Source: JANNPJ01 sp035474375
GTDB lineage: Bacteria; Actinomycetota; Actinomycetes; Actinomycetales; Kineosporiaceae
NCBI GenBank assembly: GCA_035474375.1
Contig: DATINJ010000333.1
Coordinates: 12,728-76,727 of the forward strand
Length of the DNA: 64,000 nt
Direction: 5' to 3'
Shown: piece by piece, positions 33,760-42,900 of the stretch
Layout of the letters: every line of letters starts with the position of its first letter
Position numbering within the stretch: the stretch's first letter is position 1
Notes under the pieces: generated by a model
Database searches by the model: none
Seen by the model: only the letters and a program-made list of their open reading frames with translations
What the model was told of the DNA's origin: nothing
Program-made: the position numbers and the translations under genes

Positions 33760-34446
33760 ATGGCGCAGTTCATCTTCCTCCGGCCGCGCCCGGAATCCGG
33801 GACCCTCCGACTGGTCGACGTCGCGGCGATCGCAGACAACCTGCGCAAGGGCGGTCTTGCCGTGCTGCCGACCGAGACCGGCTACCTACTGGCCGCGCTC
33901 GCCACCTCGGAACCGGCGCTGATCAGCGCCTTCGCGGTGAAGGCCAGGGACCACTCGCAGGTCATGCACGTCGCCTGTGCCTCCATCTCCATGATCGAGA
34001 CCGTCGGTGTGTTGACGCCGACAGCAGCTCGCTTGCTCGGCGAATTCACTCCGGGCCCGCTCAGCGTGATCATTGAGAAGACCGCGCTCCTGCCGGATCG
34101 GCTGGTGACGATGAACGGCACCGTCGGCATCCGGGTGCCGGACAATGTCGCCACCCTGCAGGTGGTCGCCGAACTCGGCGAGCCGTTGACCGCGACCAGC
34201 CTGAACCGCTCCGGCGAGCCGAGCACCCCGATCGACGAGGCCGGCCTCAGCCAACTGAACTGGCCGGACGGCGTCGTCCATGTCGTGGTGGATCCGACCG
34301 CCATTCGCTACGACACGGCGTCCGCCTTGGTTCGGGTTACCGGCGAGGAGCCGGAGGTGCTGCGGGCCGGGCCGATCGATGAAGCCCAGATCCGCGCTGT
34401 GCTGCTCCCTGGATTTGAAGGTTCGCAAGAGCGCTCGAACGGCTGA
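33760..34446 (+). CDS. YrdC/Sua5 domain protein, second paralogue
   Basis: A 228-residue YrdC-domain protein: KGGLAVLPTETGYLLAALAT, FAVKARDHSQVMHVACAS, FTPGPLSVIIEKT, VGIRVPDNVATLQVV and LTATSLNRSGEPSTPIDEA. The KAR...V and SxNxSGE motifs needed to bind the nucleotide are more canonical here than in the divergent neighbour. ATG 33760 is favoured; TATCGT about ten bases upstream suggests a leaderless transcript. A GTG three codons earlier is possible. The tail of about 40 residues may be a linker or remnant. Confidence 0.8.
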   Translation: MAQFIFLRPRPESGTLRLVDVAAIADNLRKGGLAVLPTETGYLLAALATSEPALISAFAVKARDHSQVMHVACASISMIETVGVLTPTAARLLGEFTPGPLSVIIEKTALLPDRLVTMNGTVGIRVPDNVATLQVVAELGEPLTATSLNRSGEPSTPIDEAGLSQLNWPDGVVHVVVDPTAIRYDTASALVRVTGEEPEVLRAGPIDEAQIRAVLLPGFEGSQERSNG

Positions 34447-34460
34447 GATCAGGACGCGAC

Positions 34461-34493
34461 GATGGCCGCTACCCGGAGGAGGTAGCGGCCATC
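34461..34493. terminator. Bidirectional terminator hairpin
   Basis: Perfect 13-base arms (34461-34473 and 34481-34493, GATGGCCGCTACC) enclose a seven-base loop. It lies between the convergent ends of the YrdC gene and the penicillin acylase gene. There is no T-run, as is common in high-GC actinobacteria. Confidence 0.85.
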
Positions 34494-34542
34494 GGCGTTC
34501 TCGGCGCGGGAGGCTGCCGCGCGCCGGGTCAGGGAGTCAGGA

Positions 34543-37500
34543 TTACTTCGAGTAGACCTCGAATTCATAGAGCGAGTAACCGTATTGCGTCCCACGGGCG
34601 GTGCCTGCGAGGCGCACGTACCGGGCACTGGTCGGGGTGAAGTCGAGGTTGTCGGTTCCGCCCGTGCCGGCGGTCACCGAAGCGACCGTCGTCCAGGTTG
34701 TCGCGTTCGAGGACACCTGGATCGTGTAAGCCTTGCCGTACGCGGATTCCCACCGCATCACCGCCCGGCCCACCTGCTTCGAGCTACCGAGATCCACGTA
34801 GATCCACTGGGCGTCCGACCAGTCGCTGGCCCACCGGGTGGTCCCGTCCAGGTCGACCGCGTTCTTCGCTGCGTAACCGCTTTGGCTGGCGCTCGCGGTG
34901 ACGGTCTTGCCGGCCGCGAGGTTGGCGATGTTCTCCGACCGGTTCGCCGGGAACTGAACCACTTGCTGGTAGGTGGGCCGGTTCTGCCAGGTCACGTTGG
35001 GGTGCTTGATCCCGCCCAGGGTGCTCTGCACGATCGAGTCAGCACACCACTGGTCACCGGCGGCGCAGATGGCGTCACCCGGGTACACCGTGGTGGCCGC
35101 CGTGGCGGCCGCCGTCTTCAGCGTGCTGAGCAGCGCATCCCGGCAGGTCGCCAGGACGCCGTTGCCGCAGTACGTGTCGGGGAAGCCGCCCGCGACCGAG
35201 CGACCCAGAACCGAGCGCAGGTCCTTGTCGACGTAACTCCACCAGCCGAACTGGAAGGACGATCCCTTGTGGCCCTGGGCGCTCTCCACGCTGGAGCTGT
35301 TCCCGACCGAGCCGGACGGCGACTCGTCGGTCTGCAACACCTTGCTCAGTGCGGTGTACAGATCGGTACCCAGGGCGTCCGAGAATTCGGCCTTGACCAG
35401 CAACGGCCACCAGGCATCCAGGATGCGGATGGCGTCCGCGTTGGCGTAGGCCTTGCTGCCTGCGCTGGTCTCGGTCCGGAGCGCCCCACCATCGAGCCAG
35501 GTCTTCAGCTGGGCGGCTGCGGTAGCCGTGGCGGAATCGGTGATGGTCGAGGAGTTCAGCACCGCCAGCAGGACCGGCAGCACCTTCGAGCCCCGAAGAT
35601 CCGTCAGCCCGGCCTGCATCATCCGCCGGACGAGCAACGCTCGGGTGTACTTGGTGCCCTTCGCGATGTCCGCCTTGACCAGGGAATCGAGCAGGTCACC
35701 GCGGTGCACCGAGCCCTCACCGAAGTTACCCGCCGCCACTCCGGGGGCCTGCTTGTTGTTCCAGTTGGTGTAGTAGTCCTGATCGATTGATTGCGGATGC
35801 TGGGCGTATGGCGTGTACGTCGTGGAGTTCGTCGACGGGTCCCAGCCGACCCACTCGTTGGCCGCCGAGGCGACGATCGGCAGCGTCGGGTCTACGTGCG
35901 CGGCCCGGGTCGGATTGGCACCGGAGTTGATGTAGGCGCTGTGCGTGGAGTCGACGTAGAACCAGTTGAACGTGTACCCCACGTCGTAGGCGGCCTTCTG
36001 GAAGGTCTGCGCGCTGTTCACGAACGCCGGGTCATTGAACTCCTGGAACCCGATGATCGATTCCACTTCGTGGTGGTAGGTCGACCGAAGGCTGGTGAAG
36101 GCGACCGGCGCGCCACCGACCGTGCCTCGATGGGTCACCAACCCGTACTTCGTCCGGTAGACCCGCATCGTGGTCGAGCCGGCCGCGGTTCCGTCCGCGG
36201 TGGTCGGTGCCCAGCTGTTGGTCCGGGTGATCGCCTCCATCGGCGTGCAGGTGCCGTGGAACAGGTAGGACGTCGAAGCCAAGGTCGCCGCGCTGCCATT
36301 GGCGTTGCACAGGGTGGCCGCGTAGCTGTCGTTGATGTCCTGGCCGGCCGAGGTGGCCGACCACGAGTAGTCGACGCCACGACCCATCTGGACGTAGAAG
36401 TTCGTGCCGGCGAACGCCACCCCGCGAGCGTGGATGCCGGGCCCGTCCAGCTCCTCGAGCATCAGCAGCTGCGGAGCGAAATACCCCGTCTGCGGGCCGA
36501 ATACGGCGATCGGGTGACCATCCACGGTGTTCGCCGCCGAGATCACCAGGGCGTTGGACATCCCGGATTTGCGGGCCGTCAGAGCGGTCGGAACAACGCT
36601 GCTCGTGGTCGAGGCAGTCGTGGAAGCCGTGGTTGCACCGGCGGTGGCGGTGGCGGCTGACCCGGTCGCGGCGATCAACAGCGGCTCCGCCGTGACGCTG
36701 CCGGAGTCAGGGAGCGCAACACCGGTGGGCGAGCTGGGTGAGGTGCCGTACGAGAACGTCTTTCCGTCGTGGATCGTCTCGACCGCCTCCGGGTCGTCCT
36801 GCTCCTGGAAAGCTCGCCAGACCTGCCGGCCCTTGGTGGCGCCGTACTTCTTCTCGGCGGCCAGCAGTGCGAGCGCCGACTGCACCTCGCCGCCGCCACC
36901 GGTGCCGAACAGCGCACCGACGACCGCGCCGATCGCCACGATGTCGGTCGCGGTGAACGGTTCGATCGTCCCGGCGTTCGTCACCGAGTCGATCTTCCCG
37001 GCCAGTACGTACTCACCGGGGAAGGTGCGGTTCGCTCTGGCCTGGGTGATGTAGGCATTGACGCCGAGCAGGTAGTCCTTCACGTCGGTGAGGGCCTGCG
37101 CCCCCCTGGCGCCGGACGCCGCCACCCGATCGATCTGGGCCTGCAGGTCGGCCTCCGTGTAGGGGGCCTGAGTGAAGAACGTCTGCTCGAACAGCCGGTT
37201 GGAGGGCGCCCCACCGGCGAAGCTGCTCAACTGACCGCGGCCGACGTGCCGCAGCACGTCCATCAGCCAGAGCCGGTCAGCACCGGCGATCCAGCCGGCG
37301 CCGTACTCGGTGCCCGCTCGGGTGGTGCCGCGCACGTGGGCGACGCCGGTGGCCTTGTCCCGAGTGATCGTGACGTCGGAGCGCGGCGTCTTGACCGACT
37401 CCACCTCGGTCGGCGCGACATCGAGCGAGGCGTCGTTGTAGTACCCGTTGATCGCGGCATCAGTCAGGCTCGAGTATCCGGCGGCCAGCGAGGCGTACTT

Positions 37501-37767
37501 GCCCAGCTGATCGTCCGCGTGCGCCGGTTGGGTGCCGAAGGCCTGGTTACCCAGGATGTCCGCGAGGGTGGCGCTCCCGTTCTCGCCCGGCGGCAGGATG
37601 TCGCCGCACTGGCCGAGGCAGTAGTCCTCGCCGGAGAAGGAAGCCGTGCGCACGGGGGCCTGCGCTTCGGCCCGCCCGGGGACGGCCAGAGCAGCGATCA
37701 AAACTGCGGTGGCAACCGCGGCTTTGAGCGGTACTCGGTGCCGCCATGCCGCGCCATTGCTGGTCAT
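34543..37767 (-). CDS. Secreted penicillin acylase family protein with C-terminal discoidin domain
   Basis: A 1074-residue exported Ntn hydrolase: signal peptide (1-35, AAVATAVLIAALAVPGRAEAQA), an alpha-chain region (ITRDKATGVAHVRGTTRAGTEYGAGW, MDVLRHVGRGQLSSF), a Thr/Ala-rich stretch at about 370-398 and the beta-chain start at KSGMSNALVIS, where Ser404 is the likely nucleophile after self-cleavage. The last 125 residues form an F5/8 type C (discoidin/CBM32-like) domain (NLAAGKTVTASASQSGY, VYSK end). Such enzymes cleave amide bonds of penicillins or acyl-homoserine lactones; the sugar-binding tail suggests attachment to polysaccharide. GGAGG precedes the ATG. A hairpin arm pair lies upstream and a terminator downstream. 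Confidence 0.85.
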   Translation of the reverse strand: MTSNGAAWRHRVPLKAAVATAVLIAALAVPGRAEAQAPVRTASFSGEDYCLGQCGDILPPGENGSATLADILGNQAFGTQPAHADDQLGKYASLAAGYSSLTDAAINGYYNDASLDVAPTEVESVKTPRSDVTITRDKATGVAHVRGTTRAGTEYGAGWIAGADRLWLMDVLRHVGRGQLSSFAGGAPSNRLFEQTFFTQAPYTEADLQAQIDRVAASGARGAQALTDVKDYLLGVNAYITQARANRTFPGEYVLAGKIDSVTNAGTIEPFTATDIVAIGAVVGALFGTGGGGEVQSALALLAAEKKYGATKGRQVWRAFQEQDDPEAVETIHDGKTFSYGTSPSSPTGVALPDSGSVTAEPLLIAATGSAATATAGATTASTTASTTSSVVPTALTARKSGMSNALVISAANTVDGHPIAVFGPQTGYFAPQLLMLEELDGPGIHARGVAFAGTNFYVQMGRGVDYSWSATSAGQDINDSYAATLCNANGSAATLASTSYLFHGTCTPMEAITRTNSWAPTTADGTAAGSTTMRVYRTKYGLVTHRGTVGGAPVAFTSLRSTYHHEVESIIGFQEFNDPAFVNSAQTFQKAAYDVGYTFNWFYVDSTHSAYINSGANPTRAAHVDPTLPIVASAANEWVGWDPSTNSTTYTPYAQHPQSIDQDYYTNWNNKQAPGVAAGNFGEGSVHRGDLLDSLVKADIAKGTKYTRALLVRRMMQAGLTDLRGSKVLPVLLAVLNSSTITDSATATAAAQLKTWLDGGALRTETSAGSKAYANADAIRILDAWWPLLVKAEFSDALGTDLYTALSKVLQTDESPSGSVGNSSSVESAQGHKGSSFQFGWWSYVDKDLRSVLGRSVAGGFPDTYCGNGVLATCRDALLSTLKTAAATAATTVYPGDAICAAGDQWCADSIVQSTLGGIKHPNVTWQNRPTYQQVVQFPANRSENIANLAAGKTVTASASQSGYAAKNAVDLDGTTRWASDWSDAQWIYVDLGSSKQVGRAVMRWESAYGKAYTIQVSSNATTWTTVASVTAGTGGTDNLDFTPTSARYVRLAGTARGTQYGYSLYEFEVYSK

Positions 37768-37779
37768 GAGTGCCTCCGG

Positions 37780-37809
37780 AGCGTTCGCGAAGTTAGGTGC
37801 TCGAACGCT
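37780..37809. promoter_or_regulatory. Inverted repeat upstream of the acylase gene
   Basis: Perfect eight-base arms AGCGTTCG (37780-37787) and CGAACGCT (37802-37809) have centres 22 bases apart, two helical turns. It begins 12 bases before the acylase start codon, directly upstream of its ribosome binding site. It may be an operator or an mRNA hairpin. Confidence 0.5.
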
Positions 37810-37858
37810 AACGGCAGAAGCGCAAAATGTGAACTACTCTCGGGTTTTGTTCCGAAGA

Positions 37859-38518
37859 TTACTCTGTGTTGATCGTTGGTGGCATCAATTGACCGAGCCG
37901 TGAGTCCAGATACGCACCCAGGACCTGCTGCGCTTCGGCGATCAGCCACGGGTCGCCGGCGGGATCGAAGCGGAACGCCAGCCGGACCAGACTGTCCGCG
38001 ATCTCGACCGCGACCAGTAGGACGGTCGCCAGGTCGCCCGACTCTTGAGCACCCAATTGCACGGCCAGCGGGCGGAGCCGATCGGCCACCAGTTCATTGG
38101 CGTTGTCGAGGCCCGGACCGGCCTCCTCGACAGGACCCAAGATCGGTTGCGGATCACCGAAATCGAGTACCGCGAACCCGGGCATCTCCCGTTTCATCGC
38201 GACATACTCCTGGACCACCACGGAGGCGGTGGACTGCCAGCCGCTGACCGGATCGCGATCCAGCCGGGAACCCAGCCGCCCCAGGAACGCCTCGAGATTG
38301 CGCTCCGCCAGCCCCCGGCACAGCGCCGCCTTGCCGGCGAAGAACTGGTACAGCGTGCCGATCGGCACCTCTGCCCGGCGGGCCACCTCGCGGGTGGTGA
38401 GCGCGTCGTACCCCACTTCGTCGAGCACCTGCGCGCAGGCGTCGAGCAACCGCGCGACCCGCTCGGCACTGCGCCGTTGCATCGGTTTCCGTCGAACATT
38501 TCCATTTGGCTCTGGCAT
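37859..38518 (-). CDS. TetR family transcriptional regulator
   Basis: A 219-residue regulator with an N-terminal TetR HTH (residues 14-65: RRSAERVARLLDACAQVLDEVGYDALTTREVARRAEVPIGTLYQFF) and a helical ligand domain that includes a TetR_C-like MPGFAVLDFGDPQP segment. ATG 38518 is preferred; a GGGGGG run lies about six bases upstream. It is divergent from the beta-glucosidase/MFS operon, and an imperfect palindrome in the 53-base gap is its likely site. It could also act on the acylase gene 91 bases downstream on the same strand. Confidence 0.88.
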   Translation of the reverse strand: MPEPNGNVRRKPMQRRSAERVARLLDACAQVLDEVGYDALTTREVARRAEVPIGTLYQFFAGKAALCRGLAERNLEAFLGRLGSRLDRDPVSGWQSTASVVVQEYVAMKREMPGFAVLDFGDPQPILGPVEEAGPGLDNANELVADRLRPLAVQLGAQESGDLATVLLVAVEIADSLVRLAFRFDPAGDPWLIAEAQQVLGAYLDSRLGQLMPPTINTE

Positions 38519-38534
38519 TGCTACCCCCCAGCGT

Positions 38535-38559
38535 CTAACATGAACAATCCTCACCTTAG
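38535..38559. promoter_or_regulatory. Candidate TetR operator
   Basis: CTAAcaTGA (38535-38543) and TCAccTTAG (38551-38559) form an imperfect inverted repeat, seven of nine positions paired, with a seven-base spacer. It lies in the divergent gap, 16 bases before the TetR start and 12 before the beta-glucosidase start. Confidence 0.5.
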
Positions 38560-38571
38560 CAAGGGAACCTC

Positions 38572-40008
38572 ATGGCCCCCGAAGCGTTGCCCACATTCAC
38601 CACATCGGACGCGACAACCGGTGTCCCTGCATTCGATCACGATTGCGGTGAGCCTCTGCCCGCATTCGGTTCGGACTTCCGCTGGGGCACCGCAACAGCG
38701 GCCTACCAAATCGAGGGCGCAGCCGACTCTGACGGGCGCGGACCGTCGATCTGGGACACGTTCAGCCACCAGCCGGGTCGAATCCGGGAGGGGCACACCG
38801 GTGACGTCGCGTGCGATCACTACCACCGGTGGGAAGAAGATCTCACCCTGGCGGCCGGGCTCGGACTGGACTCATACCGGTTCTCGATCGCCTGGTCTCG
38901 GGTCCAGCCGGATGGGCAGTCCGCCGTCAACCCGGCCGGCCTCAACTTTTACGACCGGCTGGTCGACCGGATGCTGGAGCTCGGTCTCAGCCCGTTCCCC
39001 ACGCTGTTCCACTGGGACCTGCCACAGGCCCTGGAAGACCGCGGCGGCTGGCTGAACCGGGACACCGCTTACCGCTTCGCTGACTACGCCGCCCTGGTCG
39101 CCGATCGGCTGGGTGACCGAGTACCGCAATGGATCACGCTCAACGAGCCCTTCATCCACATGGCGTTCGGGTACGCGCTCGGGGTTCACGCTCCGGGGCA
39201 CGAGTTGTACTTCGGCGCGCTCCCGGCCGGGCATCACCAGTTGCTCGGCCACGGTCTCGCGGCGGCCGCCCTGGCCGAACGCGGCGGAGCGGTGCTCCTG
39301 ACGAACAACTGCACACCGGTTACCCCGGCCAGTGACCAGCCGGAGGACCTGGCCGCAGCCGCCGTCTACGACACCCTGCACAACCGGTTCTTCCTCGACC
39401 CGGTGCTCACCGGCCGGTATCCGGAACTCCTCGAGGAGATGCTGACCGCCAGCGGCACCATTCATGACGGCGACCTGAAGACGATCGCCGCCCCGCTGGA
39501 CGGGCTCGGTATCAACTACTACACCCCGACCCTGGTCAGCGCCCCACCCGCGGGAAGCGAGGACTCGGCGCCGCCGCTGCCCTTCCTGCAACTGCCCATC
39601 GACGGTGTGCCGCACACCGGTTTCGGCTGGCCGGTCGTCCCAAGCGGGCTGCGCGACCTGCTGGTCGGCTTGCGGGACCGGTACGGCGCCGACCTGCCAC
39701 CCATCTACGTCACCGAGAACGGCTGCGCCTACCCGGATCCGGTCGAGGACGACGGGCAGGTCCGGGACCAGGAGCGGATCGCCTTCCTCGACGCTCACGT
39801 GCGTGCCGTCCGGGAGGCGATCACCGCCGGGGTGGACGTGCGCGGCTACTTCGTCTGGTCGCTGCTGGACAACTTCGAGTGGGCAGAGGGTTACACGCAA
39901 CGCTTCGGTCTGGTGCATGTCGACTTCGAGACCCAGGTACGGACGCCGAAAGCGTCCTACCACTGGTACGCCGAGCAGGTCCGGGCGCAGCGGGCCGGCA
40001 CTCGATGA
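38572..40008 (+). CDS. GH1 family beta-glucosidase
   Basis: A 478-residue intracellular beta-glycosidase. WGTATAAYQIEGA is at 38-50; the acid/base Glu192 is in TLNEP and the nucleophile Glu381 in VTENG; FVWSLLDNFEWAEGY near the C-terminus lines the sugar site. No signal peptide is present, so it hydrolyses imported cellobiose or other beta-glucosides in the cytosol. It overlaps the following MFS gene by four bases and lies behind a TetR regulator and a palindrome. AAGGGA lies five bases before the ATG. Confidence 0.94.
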   Translation: MAPEALPTFTTSDATTGVPAFDHDCGEPLPAFGSDFRWGTATAAYQIEGAADSDGRGPSIWDTFSHQPGRIREGHTGDVACDHYHRWEEDLTLAAGLGLDSYRFSIAWSRVQPDGQSAVNPAGLNFYDRLVDRMLELGLSPFPTLFHWDLPQALEDRGGWLNRDTAYRFADYAALVADRLGDRVPQWITLNEPFIHMAFGYALGVHAPGHELYFGALPAGHHQLLGHGLAAAALAERGGAVLLTNNCTPVTPASDQPEDLAAAAVYDTLHNRFFLDPVLTGRYPELLEEMLTASGTIHDGDLKTIAAPLDGLGINYYTPTLVSAPPAGSEDSAPPLPFLQLPIDGVPHTGFGWPVVPSGLRDLLVGLRDRYGADLPPIYVTENGCAYPDPVEDDGQVRDQERIAFLDAHVRAVREAITAGVDVRGYFVWSLLDNFEWAEGYTQRFGLVHVDFETQVRTPKASYHWYAEQVRAQRAGTR

Positions 40009-41285
40009 GCACCGAAGCGACCAGCCCCAGCCCGGTCGTCCAGACCGGTGCCGAGCCGACTCGACCGGTTGGTGCTCGCTGGACGGCACTACTCGCGCTG
40101 GCCAACCTCGGCCTGTGGATCGGGTACTTCGGGCCCTTGCAGGTGTCGCTGCCCAACCAGATGCAGGCCATCGATCCGGCCGGCAAGGAGACCGCACTCG
40201 CGATCGCCACCGGCATCGGGGCCGCGATCGCCCTGGTGGTCAACCCGTTGACCGGGGCGCTGTCGGACCGGACGACGTCCCGGTTCGGCCGCCGTCACCC
40301 CTGGTCCATCGTCGGCGCCCTGATCGGAGCGGGCGGCCTCGCCTTCCTCGCCGGCCAGACCTCGCTGACCGGTGTGATCATCGGCTGGTGCCTGGCGCAG
40401 ACCGGGCTGAACATGCTGCAGGCCGCGATCACCGCCGCGGTACCCGACCACGTGCCGGTGCACGAACGAGCCACCGTCTCGGGGTGGATCACCTCGCAGC
40501 AGTTGCTCGGGCTGGTCGCCGGCGTGGTCCTGGTCGGCATCGTGGTCACCGGGTTGGCCAGCGGCTACCTGGCCCTGGCGATCGCCGTCCCGATACTCGC
40601 CCTGCCGTTCGTGCTCGGCACCCGCGACCCGGTGCTGGACCCGAAGGATCGCCCGGTGTGGTCCACCAGCGAGTTCCTGAGCGGTTTCTGGATCAGCCCG
40701 CGGGCTCACCCAGACTTCGCCTGGGCCTGGCTGACCCGGTTCCTGATGCAGCTCAGCTACTCGATGGCCACCCTGTACCTGCTCTACTACCTGCGCGACG
40801 AATTGCACTACGAGACCTTGTTCCCCGGCAGTGACGCCGAAACCGGCCTGCTGATCCTGATTCTGATCAACACCGTGGTGGCGATGATTGCCACGGTGAT
40901 CGGCGGGGTGATCTCGGACCGCTCCGGCCGGCGCAAGCGCTCGGTCACGATCGCCGGTCTGATCCTCAGCGCACCGGGCGTCGCCCTGGCACTGTGGCCG
41001 TCCTGGCCATGCGCCGTCGGCTCGGCCGTGGTGCTCGGCCTCGGTTACGGGGTGTACATGTCTGTCGATCAGGCGCTGGTCACGCAGGTGCTGCCGGCGG
41101 CGGTGAGCCGCGGCCGCGACCTGGGCCTGATCAACATCGCCAACTCGGCCCCCCAGGTGCTGGCCCCGGCCATCGCCGCCCCGCTGATCGCGCACGCCGG
41201 GGGTTACCCCGCGCTGTACTTCAGCGTGGCCGGGGTGAGCCTGCTGGGCGCCGTCCTGGTTCGAAAGATCCAGGGCGTTCCCTGA
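40005..41285 (+). CDS. MFS sugar transporter
   Basis: A 426-residue major facilitator with 12 predicted segments. Typical motifs include SLPNQMQAIDPAGKETALAIATG in the first loop, DRTTSRFGRRHPW (motif A) between segments 2 and 3 and SDRSGRRKRSV at the equivalent place in the second half. It resembles the SLC45/sucrose-type group. The start overlaps the beta-glucosidase stop (ATGA), so the pair imports and cleaves a beta-glucoside. Substrate specificity is inferred. Confidence 0.88.
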   Translation: MSTEATSPSPVVQTGAEPTRPVGARWTALLALANLGLWIGYFGPLQVSLPNQMQAIDPAGKETALAIATGIGAAIALVVNPLTGALSDRTTSRFGRRHPWSIVGALIGAGGLAFLAGQTSLTGVIIGWCLAQTGLNMLQAAITAAVPDHVPVHERATVSGWITSQQLLGLVAGVVLVGIVVTGLASGYLALAIAVPILALPFVLGTRDPVLDPKDRPVWSTSEFLSGFWISPRAHPDFAWAWLTRFLMQLSYSMATLYLLYYLRDELHYETLFPGSDAETGLLILILINTVVAMIATVIGGVISDRSGRRKRSVTIAGLILSAPGVALALWPSWPCAVGSAVVLGLGYGVYMSVDQALVTQVLPAAVSRGRDLGLINIANSAPQVLAPAIAAPLIAHAGGYPALYFSVAGVSLLGAVLVRKIQGVP

Positions 41286-41292
41286 CCAGTTC

Positions 41293-42900
41293 TCAGTTGT
41301 AGTTGAACTGGCCAACCAATTGACGCAGATCATTGCTCATCCGAGCCAGATCAGACGCCGAGACTTGGACGTTGGAGACACCTTCCGTCGTGGTTTGCGC
41401 GCTGGTGGCAACGCCGGTGATGTTTTTGGCGATGTCGCTGGACCCAGTGGCCGCCTCGCTCACCGACCGGCTCATCTCGCTTGTCGTGGCGGTCTGTTCC
41501 TCCACGGCCGAGGAGATGGTTACCTGGTAGTCGTTGATCTGCCCGATCACCGAGGTGATCTGCTCGAGGGCGGATACCGCTCCGCTGATCTCGTTCTGAA
41601 TGGCCTCGATCCGAGTCCCGATGTCTTCAGTGGCTTTCGCCGTGCCTTGGGCAAGATCCTTGACCTCGCTGGCGACCACGGCGAAGCCCTTACCGGCTTC
41701 ACCGGCGCGGGCCGCCTCGATCGTGGCGTTGAGCGCCAGCAAGTTGGTCTGCTCCGAGATCGACGTGATCACCTTGACCACGCTGGAAATCTCGGCCGAG
41801 CTTTCACCGAGCTTGTTCATCGTGGCATTCGTGGCCTGGGCCACCTCGACGGCGCCGCGCGCCACCCGAACCGCATCGGCCGTGTTCTGCGCGATCTCTC
41901 GGATCGACGCACCGACCTGTTCGGCCCCGGCCGCCACGGTGGCGATACTGCTGGACACCTGCTCTGCCGCCGAACTGACCATTGTTGCCTGCCCGGCCGT
42001 TTCGTCGGCGCTGGTGGCGATCTCGGCACTGGTCATGGACAACTGTTCGGACGCGGAGGCGAGCGTGGTCGCGCTGTCCGCCATCGCCGTCACCGCCAAC
42101 CGGATCGAATCGACTGATCGGTTCACTGCCGTGGCCATCGCCCCCAGTTCGTCCGGTGGCCCCTTCGGTGCCCGTTGAGTGAGGTCGCCCCGCGCGACTG
42201 CCTCAAGCACCACACGGAGCCGGGCCAGCGCCCGCTGGATCCCGCGGACCGTCAATCCGGCCGCAACCAATCCCAGCGACAGACCAATTCCCAGGGCGAG
42301 CAGCAGTTGGATCCGGACCCGGTCCGCCTGTCGGTCGCCAGCCTGCACGGACGCGGTAAGGCCAGCGGTCGCCGCGACCACCGCGTCGTCGGTCTGCTTC
42401 TCGTACGCCTTACGCAGGTCGCGGTTCGCACCGAGCGCCACCTCGACGGCACCGGAACGGTCCGTTGTGAACTGGGTGAATTCTAGTTCGACGGCTGACA
42501 ACCAGGTCTGCGCGGCAGTGGAAATGCCATCAACTCGCTTGCGCTGATCATCTGTCTCGGCGGCCGCCCGTGCCGCATCCAACTGGCTGTCCATTTTCAC
42601 CATTCGCCCCTGCACCTCCGAGGCGAAACTCTTCTCCCCCGTGAGCAGGAAACCTCGTTCATCGTTGGCGGCGGCCTTCGCGGTCAGGGCAGCCTGTTGC
42701 AACCCAGACAGATAGGGCACGACGTGCTGATTCTCCTGCCGACGGGCGGTCTGCAAGGTGTCGATCTTGATCACGGCCAGCCCGACGGCAACCGTGAACA
42801 GCAGCAGTACGGTCGCGTATCCGGCGTACAAGCGACGCCGCACGGTCCAGCCGGACGCTCGATCCGATTCTCCGACCGATACCTCCGTCATGCTTTCCAT
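41293..42900 (-). CDS. Methyl-accepting chemotaxis protein
   Basis: A 535-residue chemoreceptor: membrane segment at about 25-47, a helical CHASE3-like outside domain (to about 195, with ANDERGFLLTGEKSF), a second membrane segment at about 199-222, HAMP (RGIQRALARLRVVLEAVARGDLTQRA) and a long coiled-coil signalling domain with the conserved hairpin tip EQTNLLALNATIEAARAGEAGKGFAVVA. No other chemotaxis gene is in the window. The GTG immediately before ATG 42900 or the ATG at 42891 are other possible starts. It implies a flagellated or otherwise tactic organism, or a receptor for another output. Confidence 0.9.
   Translation of the reverse strand: MESMTEVSVGESDRASGWTVRRRLYAGYATVLLLFTVAVGLAVIKIDTLQTARRQENQHVVPYLSGLQQAALTAKAAANDERGFLLTGEKSFASEVQGRMVKMDSQLDAARAAAETDDQRKRVDGISTAAQTWLSAVELEFTQFTTDRSGAVEVALGANRDLRKAYEKQTDDAVVAATAGLTASVQAGDRQADRVRIQLLLALGIGLSLGLVAAGLTVRGIQRALARLRVVLEAVARGDLTQRAPKGPPDELGAMATAVNRSVDSIRLAVTAMADSATTLASASEQLSMTSAEIATSADETAGQATMVSSAAEQVSSSIATVAAGAEQVGASIREIAQNTADAVRVARGAVEVAQATNATMNKLGESSAEISSVVKVITSISEQTNLLALNATIEAARAGEAGKGFAVVASEVKDLAQGTAKATEDIGTRIEAIQNEISGAVSALEQITSVIGQINDYQVTISSAVEEQTATTSEMSRSVSEAATGSSDIAKNITGVATSAQTTTEGVSNVQVSASDLARMSNDLRQLVGQFNYN

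Noticed and set aside
34585..35790. 401-codon plus-strand frame opposite the penicillin acylase gene
   Set aside because: Antisense shadow with Arg/Gly/Val-rich composition and no domain; the minus-strand gene has a full family match.
38872..40197. 441-codon minus-strand frame opposite the beta-glucosidase gene
   Set aside because: Antisense shadow of a well-supported GH1 gene; no recognisable motif.
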